Part shown: positions 43,519 to 52,511 of the stretch, in pieces
How positions within the stretch are numbered: the stretch's first letter is position 1
Layout: every line of letters begins with the position of its first letter
Assembly (NCBI GenBank): GCA_050015455.1
Contig: JBEKBJ010000016.1
Location: 1 to 61,176 of the forward strand
Direction of reading: 5' to 3'
Origin: JAGDMS01 sp050015455
Lineage (GTDB): Bacteria > Desulfobacterota > Binatia > HRBIN30
Length of the DNA stretch: 61,176 nt
The notes under the pieces: generated by a model
What the model saw: the letters and a program-made list of their open reading frames with translations, nothing else
The model's database searches: none
Told to the model about the DNA's origin: nothing
Position numbers and translations under genes: made by a program

Positions 43519-44447
43519 CCAAGCCCCTGCGAGCCGCTGTCGTCGGCGTGGGATACCTCGGCGCGTTCCACGCCGAGAAGTACGCCAGCATGCGCCATGT
43601 CGATCTGGTCGGCGTCGCCGACACGGTTGCGGAGCGCGCGCGGGACGTGGCCGCACGCTGCGGTACGCAGGCGTTGACAGATTATCGCGCCCTCTTCGGC
43701 CGCGTCGATTGCGTCAGCCTGGCGGTGCCCTCGCCGCTGCACTTTGCGCTGGCGCATGAATTCTTGATGCACGACGTCGACGTGTTGGTGGAGAAGCCGC
43801 TCACCACCAGCGTGGCGGAAGGCCGGGCCCTGGTGGCGGCGGCGGAACAGCGCGGGCGCATCTTGCAGGTCGGCCACCTTGAGCGCTTCAACCCGGCCAT
43901 CCGCGCGCTCGCCGGCGTGGTGACGCACCCGCGCTTCATCGAATGCCACCGCCTGGCGCCATTCGTCGAGCGCGGCACCGATGTCGATGTGATTCTGGAT
44001 CTCATGATCCACGACTTGGACGTGATCCTCAGCCTCGTCCACGGTGACGTGCAGGCGGTCGAAGCGGTCGGCATCCCGGTGCTGTCGGAGACCGCCGACA
44101 TCGCCAACGCCAGGCTGCGTTTTAGCGGCGGCTGCATCGCCAACATCACCGCCAGCCGTGTGGCGCTGAAGCGTGAGCGCAAGATCCGCATCTTCCAGGC
44201 CGATACCTACGTGTCCGTCGACTACGGCGAGAAGCACGTCCGCGTGTGCCGCCGCGTCATCAGTGACGGCGCGCCGGCGATCACGGTCGAAGAGCACTCG
44301 CTCGGTCAGGCCGACGCGTTGTTTGACGAGATCGAGCACTTCGCGCATGCCGTGCAGACGCGCGAGCGCCCGCTGGTAGACGGGCGCACCGCGCTGCGCG
44401 CCCTCGAGGTGGCCGAGCTGATCCGCGACAGTCTGGAGACCGCATGA
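43515..44447 (+). CDS. Gfo/Idh/MocA family NAD(P)-dependent oxidoreductase
   Basis: 310 residues. Rossmann motif VVGVGYLGAFHAEKY, EKPLTTS (the catalytic EKP Lys) and the alpha/beta C-terminal domain with HLERFNPAIRAL. Coupled by 4-nt overlaps to lpxI and lpxB, so it belongs to the lipid A pathway. A GnnA-like role (oxidation of UDP-GlcNAc at C3) would fit, but the partner aminotransferase GnnB is not in the window. Sugar substrate unknown. Confidence 0.88.
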   Translation: MTKPLRAAVVGVGYLGAFHAEKYASMRHVDLVGVADTVAERARDVAARCGTQALTDYRALFGRVDCVSLAVPSPLHFALAHEFLMHDVDVLVEKPLTTSVAEGRALVAAAEQRGRILQVGHLERFNPAIRALAGVVTHPRFIECHRLAPFVERGTDVDVILDLMIHDLDVILSLVHGDVQAVEAVGIPVLSETADIANARLRFSGGCIANITASRVALKRERKIRIFQADTYVSVDYGEKHVRVCRRVISDGAPAITVEEHSLGQADALFDEIEHFAHAVQTRERPLVDGRTALRALEVAELIRDSLETA

Positions 44448-45601
44448 GCACGACGCGGCGAAAGGTCCTGCTGGTGGCCGGCGAAGCCTCGGGCGACGTG
44501 CACGGCGCTGCCCTAGTCGAGGCGCTGTGTCGCAGCGATCCAGAGGTGGAGGTGTGGGGCGTAGGCGGAGAACGGCTGCGCCAGGCCGGCATGCACATTC
44601 TGGTCGACACCGCCGCCGTCGCCACCATGGGCTTCGTCGAAACCTTCGGGACGCTCGGACGGCTGCTGTCCGCCTACCGGCGCTTGAAACGCTTCCTCGT
44701 TGAGGAACGCCCACAGCTGGTGATCCTGATCGACTTCCCTGAGTTCAACCTCTTTTTTGCCAAGCGTGTCAAGGCTCTGGGAATTCCGGTGTTTTACTAC
44801 ATCGGCCCGCAGGTGTGGGCGTGGCGGCGCCAGCGCGTGCGCAAGATCGTGCGGCGCGTGAACCGGCTGGGCCTGCTGTTTCCGTTCGAGCCGCCGCTCT
44901 ACAACAACGGCCGCAGGCGAGGTCTCGGACCGAAACAACCAGCGCCGCTGGCGGATTTCGTGGGCCACCCGTTGCTCGACATCGTACGGCCGACGCGCAC
45001 GCGCGAGGAAACGCTGGCTTACTACCACCTCGATCCGGCGCGCCCGCTGTTGGCGCTGTTGCCTGGCAGCCGCAAGAAGGAGCTGCGCTACTTGCTGCGG
45101 CCGGCGCTGGGCGCGGCGGAGCTACTGATGCGCGACGGCTGGCAAGTGGTCATCGCCCTGGCTCACACCCTGACCAAGGAGGAGGTGGCCGCTGCATTGG
45201 GTGAAAGAATGCCGGCGCTGCCGATTGTAGAGAATGACACGTACAACCTAATCCACGCCGCCGATGCGGTGCTGGTTGCGTCGGGAACCGCGACGCTTGA
45301 GACCGCGTTGCTCGGCCGGCCGATGGTAATCATGTATCGTGTGGCGCCGCTGACCTTCGCCTTGGCGCGGTTACTCGTGCACGTTGACTACATTGGCATG
45401 CCCAACATCATTCTCGGCCGTAGCGTGTTTCCGGAATTGATCCAGGGTGACGTCACGCCTGAAAAGCTGGCCGCCGCGGTGCAGGACGTTAACGCGCGGC
45501 ACGACGGGTTGACCGCCGCCCTGCACGAGCTACGCGGCAAACTGGGCGAACCCGGCGCTGCCACGCGTGCCGCCCGTATGGCGCTGGAGCTGATGGCATG
45601 A
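44444..45601 (+). CDS. lpxB: Lipid-A-disaccharide synthase
   Basis: 385 residues. VLLVAGEASGDVHGAALVEA, IDFPEFNLFFAKRVK, YYIGPQVWAWRRQRVRKI, FVGHPLLD and LLPGSRKKELRYLL are the conserved GT19 motifs. Condenses lipid X with UDP-diacylglucosamine at the inner membrane. ATGA overlaps on both sides. Confidence 0.96.
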   Translation: MSTTRRKVLLVAGEASGDVHGAALVEALCRSDPEVEVWGVGGERLRQAGMHILVDTAAVATMGFVETFGTLGRLLSAYRRLKRFLVEERPQLVILIDFPEFNLFFAKRVKALGIPVFYYIGPQVWAWRRQRVRKIVRRVNRLGLLFPFEPPLYNNGRRRGLGPKQPAPLADFVGHPLLDIVRPTRTREETLAYYHLDPARPLLALLPGSRKKELRYLLRPALGAAELLMRDGWQVVIALAHTLTKEEVAAALGERMPALPIVENDTYNLIHAADAVLVASGTATLETALLGRPMVIMYRVAPLTFALARLLVHVDYIGMPNIILGRSVFPELIQGDVTPEKLAAAVQDVNARHDGLTAALHELRGKLGEPGAATRAARMALELMA

Positions 45602-47355
45602 AGCAACCGCAGCTTTACCGCCGCATGCTGGCCTACGCTCGGCCCTACTGGTGGCCACACTTCGCCCTGGCGGTGCTGTGTATGGTCCTGTTCAGTGGCA
45701 CTAACGGAGCCATGCCGTTCCTCATCCGGCACATCTTCGACGACGTGTTCACCAATAAGAACATGTTCGCCCTGAAGGTCCTGCCCGGTGCGATCGTCGG
45801 CATCTTTCTGTTGCGCGGCATCGCCGGTTTCGGCAGCACGTATCTGACGGAGTACGTCGGCCAGCGCATCGTCGCCGACATGCGCAACGCGCTGAACGAC
45901 CACATCCAGCACCTGTCGCTGGCGTTTTTTAACCGCACCCCGACCGGCACCATCGTCTCGCGCATCACCAATGACGTCTCGATGGTCCGTGCCGCCCTCA
46001 CAGACGCCGTGGCTTCCGTACTGAAAGACGCCTCCTCATTGATCATCCTGGTGGCGGTGGCGTTCTACCAAGACTGGTTGCTGTCCCTCGTCGCCTTGGT
46101 CGTCTTCCCCGTTTCGGTGCTTCCGATCATCCGCCTCTCCAAGCGGCTGCGTGCGTTTTCCAAGAAGGGCCAGATCTCGATGGGGAACATGACCATGCTG
46201 TTGCAGGAGACCATCCAGGGCAATCGCGTGGTCAAGGCGTTCGGGATGGAGCACTACGAAAAGCAGCGCTTCAGCGAGGAGAATAACCGGCTCTTTCGGC
46301 TGTACATGAAGGGCACGCGCATCCGCGCCTTTACCAACCCCATGATGGAGATCCTCGCGGCCTTCGGCATTGCCGGCGTGGTCTGGTACGGGGGCTACAG
46401 CGTCATCGTGGGCGGCCGGACGCAGGGTGCATTTCTGGCGTTCCTCACGGCGTTGTTCCTGCTTTACGATCCATTCAAAGGGCTGGCGAAGACGAACAAT
46501 GCGATCCAACAGGCGCTGGGCGCCGCGGAACGCGTCATGGAGCTGCTCGACACCGGTACCGACGTAGTCGACACGGGCACGCGTCGTCTCGAGCATGTCC
46601 GTAGCGGTATCCGCTTCGAGAACGTCAGCTTCCGCTATGACGAAGACTGGGTGTTACGTAACGTCAGCCTCGATATCCGTCGTGGTGAGGTTGTGGCGCT
46701 GGTGGGCATGAGCGGGGGAGGGAAGAGCACGCTCGCCGACCTCATCCCGCGCTTCTACGACGTGCCCGAAGGGCGCATCAGCATCGATGGTCTCGATATA
46801 CGCCAGTATACGCTTGTCAGCCTGCGATCGCAGATCGCCATCGTCACCCAACACACCTTCCTGTTCAACGATACTGTGCGCAACAATATCGCCTACGGTG
46901 ACATCACGCAGGGCATGGACGCCATCATGGCCGCTGCCGAGGCGGCGAACGCGCACGAATTCATCATGGAGCTTCCCGGCGGCTACGATACCGTGATCGG
47001 TGAGCTGGGCGTAAAGCTTTCCGGTGGGCAGCGCCAACGCTTGGCGATTGCTCGCGCCCTGCTGAAGGACGCCCCCATCCTCGTGCTCGACGAAGCCACC
47101 TCGGCCTTGGACAACGAATCGGAGCGCCTGGTGCAAAGTGCTCTGGAAGTGCTGATGCGCAACCGCACGACGCTGGTCATCGCGCATCGCCTTTCCACCA
47201 TCCGCCGGGCCGATCGCATCGTGGTCGTCGTGCGTGGGCAAGTCGTCGAGCAGGGCACGCACGACCAGCTACTGGCCCTCAACGCGGAATACCGCAAGCT
47301 CTACGACCTGCAGTTCCAGGATACTGACGAGTTGGAGCCGAAGGTCCTCCACTGA
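45598..47355 (+). CDS. msbA: Lipid A export ABC transporter, fused permease/ATPase
   Basis: 585 residues. Six membrane helices (about 15-320), then a nucleotide-binding domain with Walker A GMSGGGKST, signature LSGGQRQRLAIARAL, Walker B ILVLDEATSALD and H-loop AHRLST. Position after lpxB identifies it as the lipid A flippase. Last gene of the first LPS block; a heptanucleotide array follows its stop. Confidence 0.94.
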   Translation: MKQPQLYRRMLAYARPYWWPHFALAVLCMVLFSGTNGAMPFLIRHIFDDVFTNKNMFALKVLPGAIVGIFLLRGIAGFGSTYLTEYVGQRIVADMRNALNDHIQHLSLAFFNRTPTGTIVSRITNDVSMVRAALTDAVASVLKDASSLIILVAVAFYQDWLLSLVALVVFPVSVLPIIRLSKRLRAFSKKGQISMGNMTMLLQETIQGNRVVKAFGMEHYEKQRFSEENNRLFRLYMKGTRIRAFTNPMMEILAAFGIAGVVWYGGYSVIVGGRTQGAFLAFLTALFLLYDPFKGLAKTNNAIQQALGAAERVMELLDTGTDVVDTGTRRLEHVRSGIRFENVSFRYDEDWVLRNVSLDIRRGEVVALVGMSGGGKSTLADLIPRFYDVPEGRISIDGLDIRQYTLVSLRSQIAIVTQHTFLFNDTVRNNIAYGDITQGMDAIMAAAEAANAHEFIMELPGGYDTVIGELGVKLSGGQRQRLAIARALLKDAPILVLDEATSALDNESERLVQSALEVLMRNRTTLVIAHRLSTIRRADRIVVVVRGQVVEQGTHDQLLALNAEYRKLYDLQFQDTDELEPKVLH

Positions 47356-47360
47356 ACGGG

Positions 47361-47409
47361 ATTGACCGAATGACAAAGCGGAAACGGGAAACCGCGAATG
47401 TGAAACCGG
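47361..47409. repeat. Longest heptanucleotide array, AAACGGG/AAACCGG words
   Basis: Seven contiguous 7-mers (ATTGACC, GAATGAC, AAAGCGG, AAACGGG, AAACCGC, GAATGTG, AAACCGG) starting 6 bases after the msbA stop, between convergent genes. Confidence 0.8.
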
Positions 47410-47445
47410 GCGACCAGAGCTCAACCAGACGATGATCGCCCCCGC

Positions 47446-50031
47446 TCAGCTCGTTGACAACCATCTGCTGCTACTCCGCCCCCAACGGTGGACTAGGAAT
47501 GCGGTGACGAACAGGAGCACCAGCCACGTCCCGCGTTCATGATCTTGTTTCGGAGCAAGCGCACAGCCGTCCCCAGCCGTAGGAGCGTCGGGCGCCGACA
47601 CGGCTGCCGGCGCCCCGTTCAGCACGGGTGGGCTCGTGGACGTTGGAATGCTCCTCGCGATGGGAACCGTTGCGGTGCTGGTTGGCGTCGGGGAAGTTGT
47701 GGCAGTCGCAATGCCTTTGGATCCTGAGAGGACGACGATCGAGCCGTCGGCACCGCCAGTGGCCGGCAAGCTGTGTCCAGCTGCATCAGAAGCGATTACC
47801 CCGGAATTGGCAAGTACGCGGGTTCCAGCGGTAGCGCTGGGGCTGATGGCAACGCTGCACGTGTAGAGCAACGACCCATCCGGAATGGGACTCAAACCGT
47901 CCAGCGGAAACACGAGCGCACGAATCCACCAGTCGCTACAGCTCCGGAAGGCAAATCGGGCGGACTTGTGAATGGCCGGGTTCACTGCGCACGCCGGCGT
48001 ACCGTCGCTATCTTCCGTAACCGGCGTGCTCGGATCGAAGGCGATGTCGTTCTGAATGGCGACGACATCGTTGCTTCTGCTCTTCAGAAAGACCCCGATC
48101 GTTACCTGTTGGCCGGGTGACCCGGTGGCACTACCGACATCCACGGCTACGGCCCATGTCGGTGTGGCGGTGGGTGTGGGAGTCGGTGTCCGGGTGGGGG
48201 TTACACTCGGCGTAAGTGGAGTACTGGTCGGAGTCGATGTCGGCGTCATGGTGATAGTTGGCCACGCTGGCCAGCTGGCTTCGAACGCGCCGATGTCACA
48301 GCGGGCATCGCCAGCCAGCGCTCGCGGCGCCCCGCGCTGATCCGTGGTGAGGACATTCCCGTCGGCGTCAGTACAGCCATCCGGATTCCCCGCATCGATG
48401 GCCGGGCTGCCCGAAAGCAGCGCCTGGGTTTCTGTGGCGCCGCCGTTGTTTTGCAATGGACCGAGATGAGGGTCCAGCCCTGTGATCACGTCACCGGTGA
48501 CGGTGCAGTTGGTGAGGCCCTGGATGAAATTGTAGCCCTGCGAGGTGAGCAAGCCATCGCAATCGCCGGCGATCGGCGCCCAGTTTTCATCGATGATGGT
48601 GTTCTCGGCAACAAGCGTGTTCTTCAGAGCCGTCAGCGGACCGCTCCCGGCGATGCCGCCGCCGCCCATGCCGTCAGAAGTCCCGTATCCTCCTTGTCCG
48701 CCGCTGTTGCCACTGATCGTGCAACTCGCGAGCGTCACGGTGCCCGTGTTGAAAATGCCGCCACCGTCGCCGGGCCCGTCACCGCAGCCCGCCTGGTTAC
48801 CGCTGACGGTACTGTTCACCAGACTCAGTGTGCCCCCATCGCGATTCGCCAGGCCACCGCCGCTGCCGCCGCCGGTACCGTCGCCCGCAGCGTTACCGCT
48901 GATCGTGCAACGCGTGAGCGTAACGGTTCCCGCGTTGAAAACGCCACCGCCATCACCGCCGTACGAGTCGCCCATTCCCGCCGTGTTGCCGGCCACCGTG
49001 CTGTCGATAAACACAGCGCTGGCGACGTTTGCGACCGCACCGCCGTTGCCACCGTTATCGTCGTCGCTGTCTCCGGCAGTGTTGCCTGTAAGTGTGCTGC
49101 TCGTGATGACGAGGTTGCCGGCGTTGAAAATGCCACCCCCATCACCGCCGGGCCGGTCAACATCGTCACCGGCAGCATTCTCATTCACGGTCGTGCCGTT
49201 CAGCGTCAAGATTGCTGCCGTGTCATTGTAGATGCCTCCACCAGCGCCGGCACAGCTCCTTCCCCCAACATCACCGGGCGCGTTGGAACCCGCATGATTG
49301 AAGCTCACGGCGCCGCCGTTTACCGTCAGCGTGCCAGCGTTGAACACGCCTCCACCTCGTCCGGCACATCCCGTCTCGGGGGTGAACGACCCGTGCCCCG
49401 CTGGTGTGTTGCCGGCGCTATTGGCGGTCAACGCCACGTCGACCAAGGTCAGAACGCCCTCGTTGAGAATGCCGCCGCCATCCCCACCTGGGCCAGGCTC
49501 CGTTGCCGGCATGTCCGGCATCTTTCCGTTGGTGAGTGTCAAACCATTGATGGTCAGGCGACCGTCGGGGGCGACGTGGAGCAGACGAAAGGCGGGCGTG
49601 CCGTCGGTGCTGCAGCGCGCGATGGTGGCGCCGTTACCGATGATGGTGATGTCACTCGTCACCGACGGGAGGCCATTGGGCTCTTCGATGCTGTTGCGCA
49701 CGGTTAGGTTATCTACCTCGGTCAGTGTGTACGTCGCTCCGGGCGTGAGGATGATCGTATCGGCCCCGTTGCCGGCCGGGCAGCCACCGGTGGCGGCGTC
49801 GGTATTGGCGGCCGTGATGGCATCGCGAAGCGTGCAGCCGGGACCGCCGCGGGCACCGGAGGTGCTGGTCGCGGTAATCTCCGCTGCGCGCGCCAGATGG
49901 CCCGGCAGGAGAACGAGCGCCGACCAGGTAATGGCCAGAACAGCGACCAGGCGGCGGTGCGGAGCCAAGGTATGCATGGACGGCAATGTCGTCTCGCGGG
50001 GAACGATGGTCCGAGGTTCAAGAGACGTCAT
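47446..50031 (-). CDS. Secreted beta-helix surface protein with cohesin-like domain and C-terminal membrane anchor
   Basis: 861 residues from the ATG at 50031, with GAGGAG 7 nt upstream. Signal peptide around HRRLVAVLAITWSALVLLPG ending ARA, a CSLREA-type segment (GCTLRDAITAANTD), and glycine-rich beta-helix rungs to about residue 590 (GGGIFNAGNL...). A Thr-Pro linker follows. Then comes a domain of about 140 residues (47725-48155) beginning AVDVGSATGSPGQQVTIGVF, with NDIAFDPSTPV, that looks like a cohesin fold. The C terminus has one hydrophobic segment and a basic end. It sits on the opposite strand between msbA and the acyltransferase, splitting the LPS operon. A dockerin-bearing partner is encoded at 19.3-21.2 kb. 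Confidence 0.85.
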   Translation of the reverse strand: MTSLEPRTIVPRETTLPSMHTLAPHRRLVAVLAITWSALVLLPGHLARAAEITATSTSGARGGPGCTLRDAITAANTDAATGGCPAGNGADTIILTPGATYTLTEVDNLTVRNSIEEPNGLPSVTSDITIIGNGATIARCSTDGTPAFRLLHVAPDGRLTINGLTLTNGKMPDMPATEPGPGGDGGGILNEGVLTLVDVALTANSAGNTPAGHGSFTPETGCAGRGGGVFNAGTLTVNGGAVSFNHAGSNAPGDVGGRSCAGAGGGIYNDTAAILTLNGTTVNENAAGDDVDRPGGDGGGIFNAGNLVITSSTLTGNTAGDSDDDNGGNGGAVANVASAVFIDSTVAGNTAGMGDSYGGDGGGVFNAGTVTLTRCTISGNAAGDGTGGGSGGGLANRDGGTLSLVNSTVSGNQAGCGDGPGDGGGIFNTGTVTLASCTISGNSGGQGGYGTSDGMGGGGIAGSGPLTALKNTLVAENTIIDENWAPIAGDCDGLLTSQGYNFIQGLTNCTVTGDVITGLDPHLGPLQNNGGATETQALLSGSPAIDAGNPDGCTDADGNVLTTDQRGAPRALAGDARCDIGAFEASWPAWPTITMTPTSTPTSTPLTPSVTPTRTPTPTPTATPTWAVAVDVGSATGSPGQQVTIGVFLKSRSNDVVAIQNDIAFDPSTPVTEDSDGTPACAVNPAIHKSARFAFRSCSDWWIRALVFPLDGLSPIPDGSLLYTCSVAISPSATAGTRVLANSGVIASDAAGHSLPATGGADGSIVVLSGSKGIATATTSPTPTSTATVPIARSIPTSTSPPVLNGAPAAVSAPDAPTAGDGCALAPKQDHERGTWLVLLFVTAFLVHRWGRSSSRWLSTS

Positions 50032-50093
50032 GAGTGGTCTCCTCTTTGCGCCCACCATCCTTCGGCGCAATCTACGCTCGAAAGTCCTCGATC

Positions 50094-50155
50094 GGGGAAT
50101 TCTATTAGGCCGATAATAGAAACCCCCTACTCGAAAATAAAGATTAAAATGATGT
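50094..50155. promoter_or_regulatory. AT-rich divergent promoter region (tentative)
   Basis: The most AT-rich stretch of this part of the window, between the divergent beta-helix gene and the acyltransferase gene. TTAAAAT at 50144-50150 could be a -10 for the plus strand and CTATTA near 50101 a -10 for the minus strand. No confident -35 elements. Confidence 0.3.
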
Positions 50156-50270
50156 GGGATGCTTTCGATCCTTAGAAGACGGGCTTATCAGAAGATTCGG
50201 GCTCCCGAGCGGTTTCTTTCGCCGCCCCGCCGTTTTCTGCTATCTAGACTCAACTGAAGTTTCTTGCGAG

Positions 50271-51038
50271 ATGATGGCATCAGAAGCGGCCAAAGAAAGA
50301 GACAGCCCGAGCAGCATGCAGCGCCCCGTGCAAGAGGCGGAGCTAGCGGACGCTCCGGATCGCCGCCGGCACCGTCGGCTGCGCGGCATATACCTACGCG
50401 TGCTGACCGTAATCGCGCCGTACCTCATCAGTGGCGCCCTGCGGCTGTTGAGCAAAACCGTGCGCATCCGCTTCACGAATGCCGAGGAGTTGTTCGCGTG
50501 CTGGGAGCGCGGTGAGCAAGTGATCGTTGCCTTCTGGCACGATCGCGTGGTGATGATGCCGGTCGCTTATCATGGCCGCAAGCTCTGCATCATGAACAGT
50601 CAGCATCGAGACGGCGAGATCGCCACGCGGGCGTTGGCGCGCTGGGGCATTCGCTCGGTGCGCGGTTCGGCCACCCGCGGTGGGGCGGTTGGCTTCATGC
50701 AGCTGGTGAGTGCGTTTCGCGATGGTTGCGATCTCGCGGTGGTCCCTGACGGACCGCGGGGGCCGCGCCACGTGGCCAAACTGGGCGTCATTCACCTGGC
50801 GCGCGCCACCGGCGCACCCATCTTCCCGGTAAGCTATGCGGCCACGCGCAGACGGCAACTGCGCAGCTGGGATGGTCTCCTGATTCCGTTGCCCTTCTCG
50901 CGCGTCGTGTTCGTCGCTGGCGCGCCGCTGGCGGTGCCGCGCCATACGGGTGACGACGAACTCGAGGCGAAACGGCTCGTCCTCGAGGCCCGGCTGAATT
51001 ACGTCACGCAACGGGCGGAAGTGGAGGCTGGGGTTTGA
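50271..51038 (+). CDS. DUF374 lysophospholipid acyltransferase-like protein
   Basis: 255 residues from the ATG at 50271; a longer frame from 50154 would add an unlikely leader. VIVAFWHDRVVMMPVAY (HxxxxD-like acyltransferase motif), GIRSVRGSATRGGAVGFMQL, DLAVVPDGPRGPRHVAKLGV and GAPIFPVSYAAT are DUF374 hallmarks. Members precede waaA in many genomes and probably acylate lipid A or a related lipid. Its stop overlaps a possible TTG start of waaA. Confidence 0.88.
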   Translation: MMASEAAKERDSPSSMQRPVQEAELADAPDRRRHRRLRGIYLRVLTVIAPYLISGALRLLSKTVRIRFTNAEELFACWERGEQVIVAFWHDRVVMMPVAYHGRKLCIMNSQHRDGEIATRALARWGIRSVRGSATRGGAVGFMQLVSAFRDGCDLAVVPDGPRGPRHVAKLGVIHLARATGAPIFPVSYAATRRRQLRSWDGLLIPLPFSRVVFVAGAPLAVPRHTGDDELEAKRLVLEARLNYVTQRAEVEAGV

Positions 51039-51076
51039 GGGTGCCGTTTAACATCGAGGGCCAAGGCTTCGGACAG

Positions 51077-51104
51077 TCACCCTCTCCTCAAGATGGAGGG
51101 ATGG
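51077..51104. repeat. CCCTCTCC...GGAGGG-type repeat forming the waaA start
   Basis: TCACCCTCTCCTCAAGATGGAGGGATGG resembles the common CACCCTCTCC/GGAGAGGG palindromic repeat. Its second arm supplies a GGAGGG directly before the ATG of waaA at 51101. Related runs at 55054-55086, 55851-55886 and near 5113-5165. Confidence 0.5.
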
Positions 51105-52375
51105 CCTACGCTGTCTACGACGCCGTCGGATTCGTGTTGGCGTCCGCTACAATACCGGTGCTCCCGCTGTTGCTACTGACCCGCCACGGCCGTAGTTTGA
51201 GCGAGCGGCTCGGGGGCGTGCCGTTACCTGCCCGCGACCTCGACCATCCCGTTTGGATACACGCGGCCTCGGTCGGCGAGGTGCTGGCGGCGACGACGCT
51301 GATCGACGCGATGCGTTGCCACTGGCCTGATCGCCGCATTCTCATCTCGACGACGTCGCTGGGCGGCCGTGAAACTGCGCGTGCTCGGGCCGGTGCCGAT
51401 GCGGTGATGCTGTTGCCGCTTGACCTGCGGCCCGTGGTCGACCGGGTGATGCGCCGTGTGCAGCCGTGCTCTCTGATTTTGGTGGAGACCGAGATCTGGC
51501 CGGCCTTGATTCGTGCCGCCGCACGGCAGCATGTGCCGTGCACCATCGTGAGCGGCCGCATCTCGGAGCGTGCCGCGGCGCGCTACGCTTGGGCGCGATG
51601 GCTGATGCGCCCGGTCCTGGCGCAGGTGGCTGCCTTCGCAATGCAAACTGATACCGATGCCGCGCGCATCGTAGCGCTGGGCGCGCCGCCGGAGCGTGTG
51701 CAGGTCGTCGGCAGCTTGAAATATGCACGGGTGAACGGGGTGGATTCCAGCGCGCAGCGGTCGGCTGCGGCACAGGCGTGCACCATCATCGACGGGCGAC
51801 CGCTGCTGGTAGCCGCCAGCACGCATGACGGTGAAGAGCAGATGGTGCTCGATGCCTGTGTTCCGCTCTGGCGGGAACATCCGGATTTCCTCCTGCTGAT
51901 CGCGCCACGACGACCGGAGCGCTTCGACGAAGTCGATCAGTTGCTTGCGCGCGCGGGGTTGTCGTGGCAACGCCGTAGTCAGTTGTCGGGCGCCGTCGGT
52001 CGCGCGACCCAGGTCCTCCTTCTTGACACACTCGGAGAGTTGCCCAATCTGTTACCAGCAGCTCGAGGCGTCTTTGTCGGCGGAACCATCGTGCCGATCG
52101 GCGGCCACAACGTGTTGGAACCAGCGCTGTTCGGAAAGCCGGTGGCCTTCGGCCCGTTCACAGCGAATGTCGCGGCGGCGGCGAACGCGTTGCTCGAAGA
52201 TGGGGCGGCGATTCTGGTGCACGGCGCTGCCGAGTTGCGGGCAGCATGGGATGCGCTGCTGCGGGGGCCGCAGCTGGCGGAAGAAATGGGTGCCCGGGGG
52301 CGCGCCGTCGTGGACGCGCGCAGCGCGGTGGTAGAAGAGACACTTGCGGTGGTGCGCCGCTGCCTCGGCGAATGA
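51101..52375 (+). CDS. waaA: 3-deoxy-D-manno-octulosonic acid (Kdo) transferase
   Basis: 424 residues from the ATG at 51101; a TTG at 51035 overlapping the upstream stop would add 22 residues partly made of repeat DNA. N-terminal membrane segment (YDAVGFVLASATIPVLPLLL), catalytic Glu in ASVGEVLAATTLID, LILVETEIWPALIRAA, and C-terminal GT-B motifs PRRPERFDEV and FVGGTIVPIGGHNVLEPALF. Adds Kdo to lipid IVA. Confidence 0.94.
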   Translation: MAYAVYDAVGFVLASATIPVLPLLLLTRHGRSLSERLGGVPLPARDLDHPVWIHAASVGEVLAATTLIDAMRCHWPDRRILISTTSLGGRETARARAGADAVMLLPLDLRPVVDRVMRRVQPCSLILVETEIWPALIRAAARQHVPCTIVSGRISERAAARYAWARWLMRPVLAQVAAFAMQTDTDAARIVALGAPPERVQVVGSLKYARVNGVDSSAQRSAAAQACTIIDGRPLLVAASTHDGEEQMVLDACVPLWREHPDFLLLIAPRRPERFDEVDQLLARAGLSWQRRSQLSGAVGRATQVLLLDTLGELPNLLPAARGVFVGGTIVPIGGHNVLEPALFGKPVAFGPFTANVAAAANALLEDGAAILVHGAAELRAAWDALLRGPQLAEEMGARGRAVVDARSAVVEETLAVVRRCLGE

Positions 52376-52461
52376 TGCGATGCGATCAGTCCTGAAACCA
52401 CTTGAAAAAAGCGCCACGACATGTTGGGGATGGCTGGAGCCTCATGTGTCCTCCTCGGGGC

Positions 52462-52489
52462 GTGATAGGCGATAAGCCACAGGCGGTTT
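52462..52489. repeat. Heptanucleotide array, GTGATAG/GCGATAA words
   Basis: GTGATAG, GCGATAA, GCCACAG, GCGGTTT upstream of lpxK. Same word family as 40722-40756 and 42653-42680. Confidence 0.75.
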
Positions 52490-52511
52490 TTCTGCGGGAG
52501 TTTCATTCAAC

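Noticed and set aside
42882..44714. Minus-strand frame of 610 codons across lpxI, the oxidoreductase and lpxB
   Set aside because: Crosses three recognisable plus-strand genes and shows no domain.
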